A stretch of 42,741 nt of DNA from Firmicutes bacterium UBA1393 (lineage in GTDB: Bacteria > Bacillota > DTU025), in assembly GCA_002305255.1 (NCBI GenBank), contig DBQN01000014.1:1465-44205 (forward strand). Reading direction: 5' to 3'. The notes beneath the pieces were generated by a model that was given only the letters and a program-made list of their open reading frames with translations, searched no databases and had not been told where the DNA came from. Below, one piece after another: positions 15,253 through 23,100 of the stretch; the first letter of the stretch is position 1; each line of letters begins with the position of its first letter. The position numbers were made by a program, and so were the translations under genes.

Positions 15253-15435
15253 GTGAAACGGAGATGCGAGATCTGCGGAAAGGCGATTCCCAGAGAGCGG
15301 CTTGAGGCGCTTCCCGATACCCGGCGGTGCATTGAGTGTGCCAGGGCGAATGGAACCGACTTCTGTGCTAAGCGCGCCGATGTGGGCATGGATCCGGATA
15401 CCTACAAGGATCTGCTGGGAGCTGTGAGAAGTTGA
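15253..15435 (+). CDS. Small C4 zinc-finger protein of the DksA/TraR type
   Basis: A 60-residue product. GTG 15253 has GGAGG at 15237-15241; the open frame runs further upstream through the tRNA genes, which cannot be coding. The sequence holds C-E-I-C-G-K-A-I-P near residue 5 and R-R-C-I-E-C-A near residue 27, the C-x2-C...C-x2-C zinc finger of DksA/TraR proteins with the usual I-P-x-x-R-L-E-A-L-P between the pairs. The long coiled coil of true DksA is missing, so a role at the RNA polymerase secondary channel is uncertain. The stop codon overlaps the -35 box of the RNase P RNA promoter. Confidence 0.7.
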   Translation: MKRRCEICGKAIPRERLEALPDTRRCIECARANGTDFCAKRADVGMDPDTYKDLLGAVRS

Positions 15436-15460
15436 CGCGGCGATGCCGCCATGTTACGAT
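15432..15460 (+). promoter_or_regulatory. Promoter of RNase P RNA gene
   Basis: TTGACG (15432-15437), 17-nt spacer, TACGAT (15455-15460), about 10 nt before the first base of the P1 stem. Confidence 0.75.
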
Positions 15461-15466
15461 ACAGGC

Positions 15467-15820
15467 TGCATGGACGCAAGTAGGCTGAGTGATCGCAGGC
15501 AGCCCATGGCTGTCTGAGGAAAGTCCGAGCTCCGAAGGGCAGGGTGCTGGGTAACGCCCAGTGGAGGCGACTCCAAGGAAAGTGCCACAGAAATCAAACC
15601 GCCCGCTTTGCGGGTAAGGGTGAAACGGTGCGGCAAGAGCGCACCAGCGCGCAGGTGACTGTGCGGCTAGGCAAACCCCACTCGGAGCAAGACCAAATAG
15701 GAGAGATACAGGGCGGCCCGCCCTTCTCTCGGGTTAGGTCGCTTGAGGTGCGCGGCAACGTGCGCCCTAGATAGATGATCACTCTCGACAGAACTCGGCT
15801 TACAGGCTTGCTTGTGTCCG
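15467..15820 (+). ncRNA. rnpB: RNase P RNA, bacterial type A
   Basis: The catalytic RNA that trims tRNA 5' ends. Hallmark segments appear in order: GAGGAAAGTCCGAGCTCC, GGGTAACGCCCAG, GAAAGTGCCACAGAAA, GTAAGGGTGAAACGGTGCGG, AGAGCGCACCAGC, CTAGGCAAACCCCAC, GAGCAAGACCAAATAG, GGTTAGGTCGCTTGAGG, AGATAGATGATCACT and CAGAACTCGGCTTAC. The P1 stem is formed by GGACGCAAGTAGGCT (from 15472) with AGGCTTGCTTGTGTCC (to 15819), using several G-U pairs. The exact ends are inferred from P1 and the promoter. The layout resembles the common A type, not the Bacillus B type. Confidence 0.95.
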
Positions 15821-15828
15821 CAGATGTG

Positions 15829-15856
15829 ACCGGCTGCATTAGAGCAGCCGGTTTTT
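15829..15856 (+). terminator. Intrinsic terminator of RNase P RNA gene
   Basis: ACCGGCTGC (15829-15837), loop ATTAGA, GCAGCCGGT (15844-15852), followed by TTTT. Confidence 0.9.
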
Positions 15857-15940
15857 CATTCCCTGGCACGGTCGCAGGCGTCTGGGAGCGCCGCGCGTAC
15901 CGCGTCGCGCAGCGTGTGCGACATGCGGGAATTCCAAGGC

Positions 15941-15963
15941 ATGTCAACGGTGTGAGTTGACAT
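15941..15963 (+). promoter_or_regulatory. Palindromic operator over the rubredoxin promoter
   Basis: ATGTCAAC (15941-15948), a 7-nt spacer and GTTGACAT (15956-15963) form a perfect inverted repeat. Its right arm contains the -35 TTGACA, so a bound dimeric regulator would block RNA polymerase. The half sites do not match the PerR, Rex or FNR sites I know. Confidence 0.55.
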
Positions 15964-15986
15964 CGCACTCGGCAACATGTTATAGG
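15957..15986 (+). promoter_or_regulatory. Promoter of the rubredoxin-rubrerythrin operon
   Basis: TTGACA (15957-15962), then TATAGG (15981-15986) after 18 nt, or TTATAG after 17 nt. Confidence 0.65.
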
Positions 15987-16051
15987 GTACTAGTAGGCTC
16001 GTGACCAAGGCTGCCTAGGCTGTTCAGCCAACCGACAGGAGGAGAACAAGG

Positions 16052-16210
16052 ATGGCCAAGTGGATCTGCAACGTGTGCGGCTACATCTACGACCCTGCAG
16101 TGGGCGATCCTGACAATGGCGTCGAGCCAGGCACCGCATTTGAGGATATCCCTGACGATTGGGTGTGCCCTGAGTGCGGCGTCGGCAAAGAGAATTTCGA
16201 TCAGATGTAG
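16052..16210 (+). CDS. Rubredoxin
   Basis: A 52-residue small electron carrier with one iron bound by four cysteines: W-I-C-N-V-C-G-Y-I-Y-D near residue 5 and D-D-W-V-C-P-E-C-G-V near residue 38. Length and the P-D-D-W-V-C-P-x-C-G motif are exactly those of classical rubredoxins. The start ATG follows AGGAGGAGAA. It is the first gene of a three-gene set with rubrerythrin and another rubredoxin-like protein. The natural role is giving electrons to rubrerythrin during peroxide removal in anaerobes. Confidence 0.96.
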   Translation: MAKWICNVCGYIYDPAVGDPDNGVEPGTAFEDIPDDWVCPECGVGKENFDQM

Positions 16211-16263
16211 TGTTGTAGTGCTGTAATGCTGTGCGACACAAGTCCTGATGGGAGTGTAGGATC

Positions 16264-16803
16264 ATGAGGAAAGACCTGAAAGGTACCAAGACGTACGACA
16301 ACATCATGGCGGCGTTTGGCGGCGAGTCGATGGCTCGCAACAAGTACACGTTCTTCGCCGAGATGGCGAAGCGCGAGGGTTACGAGCAGATCGCGGCTTT
16401 GTTTGAGGAGACCGCCGACAACGAGAAGGCCCACGCCCGACGCCTGCTGAGCCTCATCGGAGTGGTTCAGGATACCGCGACGAACCTCGGCCATGCGGCG
16501 GAAGGCGAGAACTACGAGTGGACCAGCATGTATCCTGAGTTCGAGCGCATCGCGAAAGAGGAAGGCTTTGATGATATCGCCGTCATCTTCCGCGAGATCG
16601 CCGAGGTGGAGGAGCATCACGAGGCCCGCTACAAGGCACTCAAGGCCAATGTCGAGCAGTGCAAAGTGTTCAAGAAGGACGAGCCTGTGCAGTGGAAGTG
16701 CCGCAACTGCGGCTATGTCCACGAGGGCACCGATGCCCCCAAAAACTGCCCTGCATGCGGGTTCGGCCAGTCCTTCTTTGAGCTCAATGTGAGGAACTAC
16801 TAG
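16264..16803 (+). CDS. rbr: Rubrerythrin
   Basis: A 179-residue non-haem di-iron peroxidase that reduces hydrogen peroxide to water in anaerobes. N-terminal ferritin-like four-helix domain: E-S-M-A-R-N-K-Y near residue 21, E-E-T-A-D-N-E-K-A-H-A near 49 and E-I-A-E-V-E-E-H-H-E near 116 supply the metal ligands. C-terminal rubredoxin-like domain: W-K-C-R-N-C-G-Y-V-H-E-G and C-P-A-C-G. Length and domain order are normal. It lies 53 nt after rubredoxin, which is its likely electron donor. Confidence 0.97.
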   Translation: MRKDLKGTKTYDNIMAAFGGESMARNKYTFFAEMAKREGYEQIAALFEETADNEKAHARRLLSLIGVVQDTATNLGHAAEGENYEWTSMYPEFERIAKEEGFDDIAVIFREIAEVEEHHEARYKALKANVEQCKVFKKDEPVQWKCRNCGYVHEGTDAPKNCPACGFGQSFFELNVRNY

Positions 16804-16855
16804 TACATAGATCGCAGGCCACACCCGGGATTGTCTATCGTGAGGAGGTCCTGAG

Positions 16856-17191
16856 ATGAAGTTCTTCAGATGCGGCGTGTGCGGCTACGTTCACGAAGGC
16901 GATGACGCACCCGACCAGTGCCCGAAGTGCGGGGCCGCAAAGGAGAAGTTCAGCCCCATCGACGAGGCTGAAGCAAAGCTCATTGAGAGGTCGAGATACA
17001 CCAACGATCTGCATTGCAGGCTGATAGCACTCATGGGCGAAGTGATCAGCCTGGCAGAAGCCGGTATCGACGATGCTCTTGATCCGCCCTGCATCGCGTT
17101 GTTCAAGAACGCTAAGGAGAAGGCTACCATCATAGCCCAGTCCTGCAAGGCCGAGATCCGCGGGCACATGAACAAGGGCAAGTGGGGATAG
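16856..17191 (+). CDS. Rubredoxin-like protein with helical C-terminal domain
   Basis: A 111-residue protein with an N-terminal iron-binding domain (F-R-C-G-V-C-G-Y-V-H-E-G and Q-C-P-K-C-G-A) very like the C-terminal part of rubrerythrin. About 70 mostly helical residues follow (D-L-H-C-R-L-I-A-L-M-G-E, C-K-A-E-I-R-G-H-M-N-K-G-K-W-G). It lacks the E-x-x-H di-iron ligands, so it is not a second rubrerythrin. Good ribosome binding site (GAGGAGG). It lies 52 nt after rbr and is probably co-transcribed. An electron-transfer role is likely; the partner is unknown. Confidence 0.8.
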   Translation: MKFFRCGVCGYVHEGDDAPDQCPKCGAAKEKFSPIDEAEAKLIERSRYTNDLHCRLIALMGEVISLAEAGIDDALDPPCIALFKNAKEKATIIAQSCKAEIRGHMNKGKWG

Positions 17192-17650
17192 TCGAGTAAA
17201 CGACGCGATTGGTTCCAGTGGCACGCTTTGCCATCATGCCACACGCATATGAGCCCGAATGCGGGCAATCATACGTATCGAGGTCAGCGACGGTTGAGCC
17301 GATGCAGGCAGTGTCGAAGTGATTTGTCTGCCTGTGTATGAGTAGATCACAGTAGGTGGGCCAACTTGTTGCGGCGGCTGAAGGGCCGTCGAGGCAGGGA
17401 AACCTATCTGCGGTGGTCGAGGCTAGATCGGTGCACGAGTGACCGCATGGTGTTGCAGTCGAGAGATTGCAGCATGATGCCTAAATTCGGGCGTCGGTCG
17501 AGTGAAGGTTGTTGTACTCCGTGTAATGGCCTTTCAGTGCCTCAAGTAGAGGTGTTGGATGGTCACGTAACGGGGTGCGGCAGCCGGAGCGAAGGTCGTC
17601 GCAGACCTCGCTTTCCTTTGTCCTCTGGGCCGCGAACCCGCCGGTCACCC
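17192..17650. other. Intergenic stretch, no gene seen
   Basis: About 460 bases between the rubredoxin-like gene and the spoVT promoter. A short hairpin GCCCG-AATG-CGGGC sits near 17253-17266 without a T-run. A 98-codon open frame at 17366 has a Cys/Arg/Ser-rich product with no family likeness and no convincing ribosome binding site, so I do not call it a gene. Confidence 0.5.
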
Positions 17651-17656
17651 TGCATA

Positions 17657-17685
17657 GCATAACGGCGTCCAGGCTAGGCAGACTA
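17657..17685 (+). promoter_or_regulatory. SigG/SigF-like forespore promoter before spoVT
   Basis: GCATAA (17657-17662), 16-nt spacer, CAGACTA (17679-17685) resembles the SigG consensus GCATA...CATACTA with one mismatch in the -10. B. subtilis spoVT is also SigG-dependent. Based on pattern only. Confidence 0.45.
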
Positions 17686-17705
17686 ATCGCAGGGGAGGGA
17701 TATCG

Positions 17706-18239
17706 GTGAAGGCAACGGGCATCGTGAGAAGAATCGACGACCTAGGTCGAGTAGTCATCCCGAAAGAGATACGCAGGAACCTTCGCATTCGTGAGGGAGA
17801 CCCGCTGGAGATCTTTACTGACCGAGAGGGTGAAGTCATCCTGAAGAAGTACTCCCCAGTGGCCGATCTCGGCAAGTTTGCGCAGGAGTATGCCGAATCG
17901 CTCACTGAGGGAACGGGGCACATAGTGCTCATTACAGACCAGGATGAGGTCGTGGCAGTTGCCGGTTTGCAGAACAGGCGTCTGACTGAGACCGCCATCA
18001 CGGAGCATGTCGAGGAGGTGATGAGGAACCGCAAGACTCTCCTCTCGAACTCCCCGAACGATAGGCCTCCGGTGGAGGGTCTGGAGTTTACGAGTCAGGT
18101 GGTGGCGCCGATCATCGTTGAGGGCGACATAGCCGGCGCCGTTGTGATCCTTGCGCGAGACATGACACCCATGGGAGACATGGAAGTCAAGATGGCCGAG
18201 ACTGCGGCTGGGTTCCTCGCAAAGCAGCTCGGGCAGTAA
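17706..18239 (+). CDS. spoVT: Stage V sporulation regulator SpoVT
   Basis: A 177-residue forespore transcription factor. The N-terminal AbrB-type swapped-hairpin DNA-binding domain (M-K-A-T-G-I-V-R-R-I-D-D-L-G-R-V-V-I-P-K-E-I-R-R) is textbook. It is joined to a GAF-like domain (about 55-177; H-I-V-L-I-T-D-Q-D-E-V-V-A-V-A-G, V-V-A-P-I-I-V-E-G-D-I-A-G-A-V). Full SpoVT length, whereas AbrB alone has about 95 residues. It starts at GTG 17706 behind GGGAGGG. It is transcribed alone and is direct evidence of a sporulating host. Confidence 0.95.
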   Translation: MKATGIVRRIDDLGRVVIPKEIRRNLRIREGDPLEIFTDREGEVILKKYSPVADLGKFAQEYAESLTEGTGHIVLITDQDEVVAVAGLQNRRLTETAITEHVEEVMRNRKTLLSNSPNDRPPVEGLEFTSQVVAPIIVEGDIAGAVVILARDMTPMGDMEVKMAETAAGFLAKQLGQ

Positions 18240-18323
18240 GCGGTCATCGAATAAACACGGCAAGTATACGGGAAGTTCACCACAACTCGAGGTTCACCAG
18301 ATATATCAGGGTAAGAACGGCAA

Positions 18324-18403
18324 GAGCCGACGTAGAACGCGTGAGAAGCAATACATCACGTGGAATCCCTCGAGCCTGTCAGGGCAGGACGCCGCGTCGG
18401 CTC
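18324..18403 (+). promoter_or_regulatory. Branched leader structure before a small orphan gene
   Basis: GAGCCGACG (18324-18332) pairs perfectly over 9 bp with CGTCGGCTC (18395-18403). Inside it, CGTGA/TCACG and CCCT/AGGG (or CCTG/CAGG) can form two further hairpins, giving a multi-branch junction. It ends 47 nt before the 67-residue gene at 18450. I do not recognise it as a known riboswitch, and only one copy is in the window, so covariation cannot be tested here. Confidence 0.4.
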
Positions 18404-18449
18404 GGCGAAATCCCTTCCCAGTTGCAGCTGCAGCGGGGGAGGTTCCTAG

Positions 18450-18653
18450 ATGCAGGTCACGCAGATCAGGGGAGTGCTCGTTGCGACCGTCGTAGTGGAC
18501 GAGGGCGAGCTACGGGCCCTCAGCGAGATGAGTGAACGCGACGTGGTGTCAGCCGTTAGGAACGCCGTTGGATCAGTCATCCCCGAACACTTGATCCGCG
18601 ATGTGATGGTGGGCCGATCCGGCAACACTCTGGATGTAGCTTTCTCAGTATAG
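18450..18653 (+). CDS. Small conserved-looking protein of unknown function
   Basis: 67 residues, not recognised. The ATG follows GGGGGAGG at a good distance. A hydrophobic beta-like start (V-L-V-A-T-V-V-V-D-E-G) is followed by an amphipathic helix (E-R-D-V-V-S-A-V-R-N-A-V-G) and a final strand (N-T-L-D-V-A-F-S-V). No signal peptide or cysteines. It stands alone between spoVT and the thiamine transporter gene. Confidence 0.55.
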   Translation: MQVTQIRGVLVATVVVDEGELRALSEMSERDVVSAVRNAVGSVIPEHLIRDVMVGRSGNTLDVAFSV

Positions 18654-18701
18654 CTGTGTAGCTGGGCAGCTTCTATGCCCTGGTTTGTGGCCGCAATCGG
18701 C

Positions 18702-18730
18702 TAGACAACATCGACAGGTGCTGCTACAAT
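18702..18730 (+). promoter_or_regulatory. Promoter of thiT
   Basis: TAGACA (18702-18707), 17-nt spacer, TACAAT (18725-18730), about 35 nt before the riboswitch. Confidence 0.7.
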
Positions 18731-18761
18731 TGGGCCAGTGATCAAATGGGAATATGGTGCC

Positions 18762-18880
18762 GATCCGCTAGGGGAGCCTTCTGGGCTGAGAGCGGGGGGA
18801 TACGCCCACCCGATACCCTAACACCTGATTGTGCGGGCCACAGGCCCGCCCTGGGTAATGCCAGCGTAGGGAAGCGGTCA
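18762..18880 (+). promoter_or_regulatory. TPP riboswitch (THI element)
   Basis: The aptamer hallmarks are present in order: CTAGGGGAGCC, GGGCTGAGAG, a variable stem with ACCCGATACCC, ACACCTGAT, a GCGGGCCACAGGCCCGC hairpin, GGGTAATGCCAGCG and TAGGGAAGCG. CCGCT (18765-18769) and AGCGG (18873-18877) close P1. Thiamine pyrophosphate binding normally shuts off the downstream gene. No strong terminator with T-run follows, so control may act at translation. Confidence 0.95.
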
Positions 18881-18971
18881 AGCCTTAAGGGCTGCGGATC
18901 ATCGATGCATGGTCGGCAGCTCTTCCTTATTGGCCCGTCAAGCGGTCCGGCGCGAGGAGGCAACACAACAC

Positions 18972-19559
18972 ATGAGCCAAGGCAAGAGATCCAGCGCGGG
19001 GTCGGGAACGACGGTGTTCCTGGCCGAAGTGGGCGTGGCGGCTGCCCTGTCCTTCATCCTGAGCCGTCTGAAGCTCTGGCAGATGCCACAGGGAGGATCA
19101 GTCTCTCTGGAAGTGCTTCCAATACTGTACCTCGCATTCGCGCGCGGCGCGCGGCAGGGAACCGCCGCCGGCCTCGTCACCGGTATCCTCAAGCTGGTGT
19201 TCGGCGGCTATGTCGTTCATCCCATTCAAGCAGTCCTTGACTACCCGCTGGGTTCTGCAGTGGTGGGATTGGCACCGATCTTCGCCGTAGGTAGGGGCAC
19301 GCTGAGGGTCATCACCGGCACGCTTGGCGGCTTCCTACTTCAGCTTGGATGCTACGTCGCATCGGGCGTAGTCTTCTTCGCAGAGTACGCTCCTGAGGGA
19401 GTGTCGCCGTGGATTCACTCCATCACCTACAACGCATGGTTCGTCGTTCCCGAGCTCATCATCTCGGCAGTGGTGGTCGCGTACTTGATGAGCCGCACCG
19501 CTGCAGGGTCGGGCGTGGCCCACAGACGGTCGTCGGCGAAGTCGCGGAAGGGTAGGTAA
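18972..19559 (+). CDS. thiT: Thiamine transporter substrate-binding subunit (ECF S component)
   Basis: A 195-residue integral membrane protein that binds thiamine and works with a shared ECF energy-coupling module (EcfA, EcfA', EcfT, not in this window). About six membrane segments. ThiT motifs: L-K-L-W-Q-M-P-Q-G-G-S-V-S-L-E, P-I-Q-A-V-L-D-Y-P-L and Y-N-A-W-F-V-V-P-E. The ATG at 18972 behind GAGGAGG is chosen over a longer frame that runs into the leader. The TPP riboswitch directly upstream independently supports the thiamine assignment. The C-terminal tail is Arg/Lys/Ser-rich. Confidence 0.93.
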   Translation: MSQGKRSSAGSGTTVFLAEVGVAAALSFILSRLKLWQMPQGGSVSLEVLPILYLAFARGARQGTAAGLVTGILKLVFGGYVVHPIQAVLDYPLGSAVVGLAPIFAVGRGTLRVITGTLGGFLLQLGCYVASGVVFFAEYAPEGVSPWIHSITYNAWFVVPELIISAVVVAYLMSRTAAGSGVAHRRSSAKSRKGR

Positions 19560-19808
19560 TCGACGAGTTGTCGGTCGCCTGCGACCGTGGGCAGTGTACT
19601 CGATGTCATGTGCCCGCACAGTTAGCTCGCTGGATGCGGCTGCGTGCCGGTGGCATCCAGGCCAGGCGGCACACTGGCACCATGGCATGGCCTAGCGCCA
19701 TCATTTCTCGGTCGGTGCGCACGCGCCTGGCGGCGCTGAGCGGCATCGAGCCCCGAAGAACCTCACGCCTCGGAGCCGCGTGCCGCAGAGCATCACTGCG
19801 CACCGGAG

Positions 19809-19837
19809 TTGACTGCCTGCATCGCCTGTGTTAGATT
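19809..19837 (+). promoter_or_regulatory. Promoter of ileS
   Basis: TTGACT (19809-19814), 17-nt spacer, TAGATT (19832-19837), just before the T-box leader. The 250 bases between thiT and this promoter hold no recognisable gene. Confidence 0.7.
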
Positions 19838-19844
19838 GGGCGTA

Positions 19845-20096
19845 GCCATAAACGGGGAAATGCGATGACGGGGAAGAGTAGGCAGGCGTGAGGCAAGAGA
19901 GAGCGGGGGAGAGGTGGAACCTCCGCGCAGGCTCCTGACTGAAGATCGCCCCTGAGCTGCGGGCTGAAAGGTAACGACTAAGCCCGGCCGCGTGCCCGGC
20001 GTTAGCGGGTGTGCTTGAGTGGGTGCTGCGTCACGTTGTGCGGCACCAAAAGGGTGGTACCACGAGTTTGCCCCTCGTCCCTTGTGGATGAGGGGC
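19845..20096 (+). promoter_or_regulatory. T-box riboswitch (Ile) controlling ileS
   Basis: The Stem I region shows GATGACGGGGAAGAGTA, AGAGAGAGCGGGG and a GGTGGAACC loop segment. The specifier is ATC at 19945-19947 in CTGAAGATCGCC, an Ile codon. The T-box sequence AGGGTGGTACCACG lies at 20051-20064; its TGGT fits a tRNA ending A-C-C-A, as tRNA-Ile does. A downstream hairpin, GCCCCTCGTCC (20070-20080) with GGATGAGGGGC (20086-20096), competes with it. Uncharged tRNA-Ile should raise expression. The hairpin has no run of T after it, unlike typical T-box terminators. Confidence 0.93.
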
Positions 20097-20132
20097 TACT
20101 GCGTTCATAGAGGCAAGGAGGAGTCTGCTCCG

Positions 20133-23100
20133 ATGTTCAGGAAGGTCGACCCGGCAATGGACTTCGCGGGAATGGAGAAGGAGATCCTGGCTCGGTGGAA
20201 AGCCGACAGGGTGTTCGAGGAGAGCCTCGCAAAACGCGAGGGCGCTCCGAAGTTCGTGTACTTCGAAGGCCCGCCTACTGCGAATGGTATGCCGCATCCG
20301 GGCCACGTGGAGACAAGGGCCATCAAAGACGTGGTGCTGCGCTACAAGACGATGAAAGGCTTCTACGTGCCGCGCAAGGCCGGTTGGGATACCCATGGCC
20401 TGCCCGTTGAGCTCGAGGTCGAGAAGCAGCTCGGCATCAGCGGCAAGCCGCAAATAGAGCAGTTCGGCGTAGAGGCGTTCGTTCAGCGCTGCAAAGAGTC
20501 GGTGTTCAAGTACGAGCAGGAGTGGCGCCGCATGACCGAGCGTCTCGGCTTCTGGCTTGACATGGACGATCCCTACGTCACCTACCACGACAGCTACATC
20601 GAGTCGGTGTGGTGGGCCGTGAAGACCATATACGATAAGGGCCTGATCTACCGCGGTCACAAGGTAGTCCCTTACTGTCCACGCTGCGGCACTGCTCTGT
20701 CGAGCCACGAGGTCGCACAGGGATACAAGGACGTCACCGAGACATCCATCTTCGTGCGCTTCGCGGTGAAGGGCAGGCAGAACGTGTTCCTACTGGCCTG
20801 GACGACTACGCCGTGGACGCTTCCGTCCAATGTGGGCCTGGCCGTATCGGCCGAGAGTGAGTACGCGTTCGTGCGAACGGGCAACGAGACACTGATCATG
20901 GCCAAGGATTTGGTGCCTGCGGTAGTGGCTGAGCCGTACACTGTCGAGCAGGTGGTGCGCGGAGCTGACCTGGTGGGCATGGAGTACGAACCACTCTACG
21001 CGTTCGAGGAGCCTGAAGAACCCGCATGGCGCGTGATCGCGGGCGACTTCGTGACTCTGGCCGACGGTTCAGGTATCGTTCACATCGCCCCGGCCTTCGG
21101 CGAGGACGACATGAGGGTGGCCACTGAGAATGGCTTGCCCATCATCCAGCTGGTCAATGCGGAAGGCAAGTTCGATGCCCGGGCGCCGCAGTGGGAAGGC
21201 ATGTTCGTCAAGGACGCCGACCCGCTCATCGTCGATGATCTCACTAGCCGTGGGCTACTCTTCAAGGAGATGCAATACGAGCACTCGTACCCGTTCTGTT
21301 GGAGGTGTGACACGCCCCTCCTTTACTACGCCCGCAGCTCGTGGTTTATCAGGATGTCGAGCCTCAGGGAGCAGCTGTTGGCAAACAACGCCACCATCAA
21401 CTGGTACCCGGAGTACATCCGTGACGGCCGATTCGGCAACTTCCTCGACAGCGTCGTCGACTGGGCCGTAAGCCGAGAGCGCTACTGGGGAACTCCTCTG
21501 CCGATTTGGATCTGCACTGAGTGCAAACATCAGCACGCAGTGGGGAGCATCGCTGAGTTGCGCTCCATGGCGCGCACGCTGCCGGAGCATTTCGAGCTGC
21601 ACAGGCCCTACATCGATCAGGCCGTGCTGGCCTGTCCTGAATGCGGAGGTGACATGCGCAGGGTGTCGGAGGTCATGGACTGCTGGTTCGACTCCGGCTC
21701 GATGCCCTTCGCTCAATGGCACTATCCCTTCGAGAACCAGGATGTGTTCAGCTCGTCGTTCCCTGCCGACTTCATCACCGAGGCCGTAGATCAGACGCGC
21801 GGGTGGTTCTACACCCTGCTGGCCATATCAACGCTTCTGTTCGGGCAGGCGCCATTCAGGAACTGTGTTGTCATGGGCCTGGTGGTGGATGAGAATGGGC
21901 TGAAGATGAGCAAGAGCAAGGGCAATGTCATCGACGTATGGTCCTTGTTCGACAAGCAAGGTGCCGATGCTGTTCGCTGGTACCTGTACACGGTGAATGC
22001 CCCGTGGAGCCCGAAGCGCTTCTACGAAGAGGGAGTGACCGATGCCATCAGGCGGTTCATGGGCACGCTGTGGAACGTATACGCCTTCTACGTGCTCTAT
22101 GCCAACCTCGATGGCTTCGACCCGGCTGAGCACCAGGTCGCTCCCGCCGATCGGCCGCTGATAGACAGGTGGCTGCTCTCGCGCCTCTCAAGCCTGGCGC
22201 GAGGTGTGAACGAGAGCATGGATGCCTACGACATAACGGCTGCCGCTCGCAAGATCGAGCAGTTCGTCGACGAGTTGTCCAACTGGTATGTGAGGCGCAA
22301 TCGCAGGCGTTACTGGGGCAGCGAGATGTCGGTCGACAAGGAGGCCGCTTACCTCACTCTGCATGAGGCCCTGGTCACCGTGGCAAAGCTAGCGGCCCCG
22401 TTCACACCTTTCATCGCCGAGGAGATATTCTCGAATCTCGAGCCCGCTCAGGGCAGCGTGCATCTCCTCGATTATCCTGAGGGTGACCCCTCGGCTGTTG
22501 ATCTCGGGCTCGAGCGCGCCATGGATCTGGCACGGCAGGTGGTCTACCTGGGTCGTGCCGCGAGGAACGCAGTGAACATCAAGAACCGCCAACCGCTGCA
22601 CAAGATCGTCGTAGCCGTTGCCGGCCCTGATCGTGAGGCCGTCAACTCCTTGAGCGACGTGATTACCGATGAGCTCAACGTCAAAACAGTGCAGTTCGCC
22701 GACGACATGGGTGAGTTCGTATCATACAAGGTCAAGCCCAAATTCGACGTGCTGGGGCCCAAGTATGGGCGTTTGATGAAGGGCATCGCCTCGGCACTCG
22801 CGGCTGCCGACGCTGCCACTGTCGCTCGCAGGATACTGGCAGGGGCCAACTGCGAGCTCAAGCTGGATGACGGCACCGTAGTGTCGCTAGGGCCCGGCGA
22901 GGTGCTGGTCGACACGGTAGCAGCCGAGGGCTTCTGCGTCCAATCTGAGGGCGGCGTTGCGGTAGCCCTTGATACTGAGGTAGACGAGGGTCTTCGCATG
23001 GAGGGCTTTGCTCGAGAGCTGATCAGCAAGATACAGACCTCGCGCAAGGAAGCCGGGTTCGAGGTGTCCGACAGGATACGCACGGTTCTTGAGGGCGAGG

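Noticed and set aside
17366..17662. 98-codon frame before spoVT
   Set aside because: No ribosome binding site, odd Cys/Arg/Ser composition, no likeness to known proteins.
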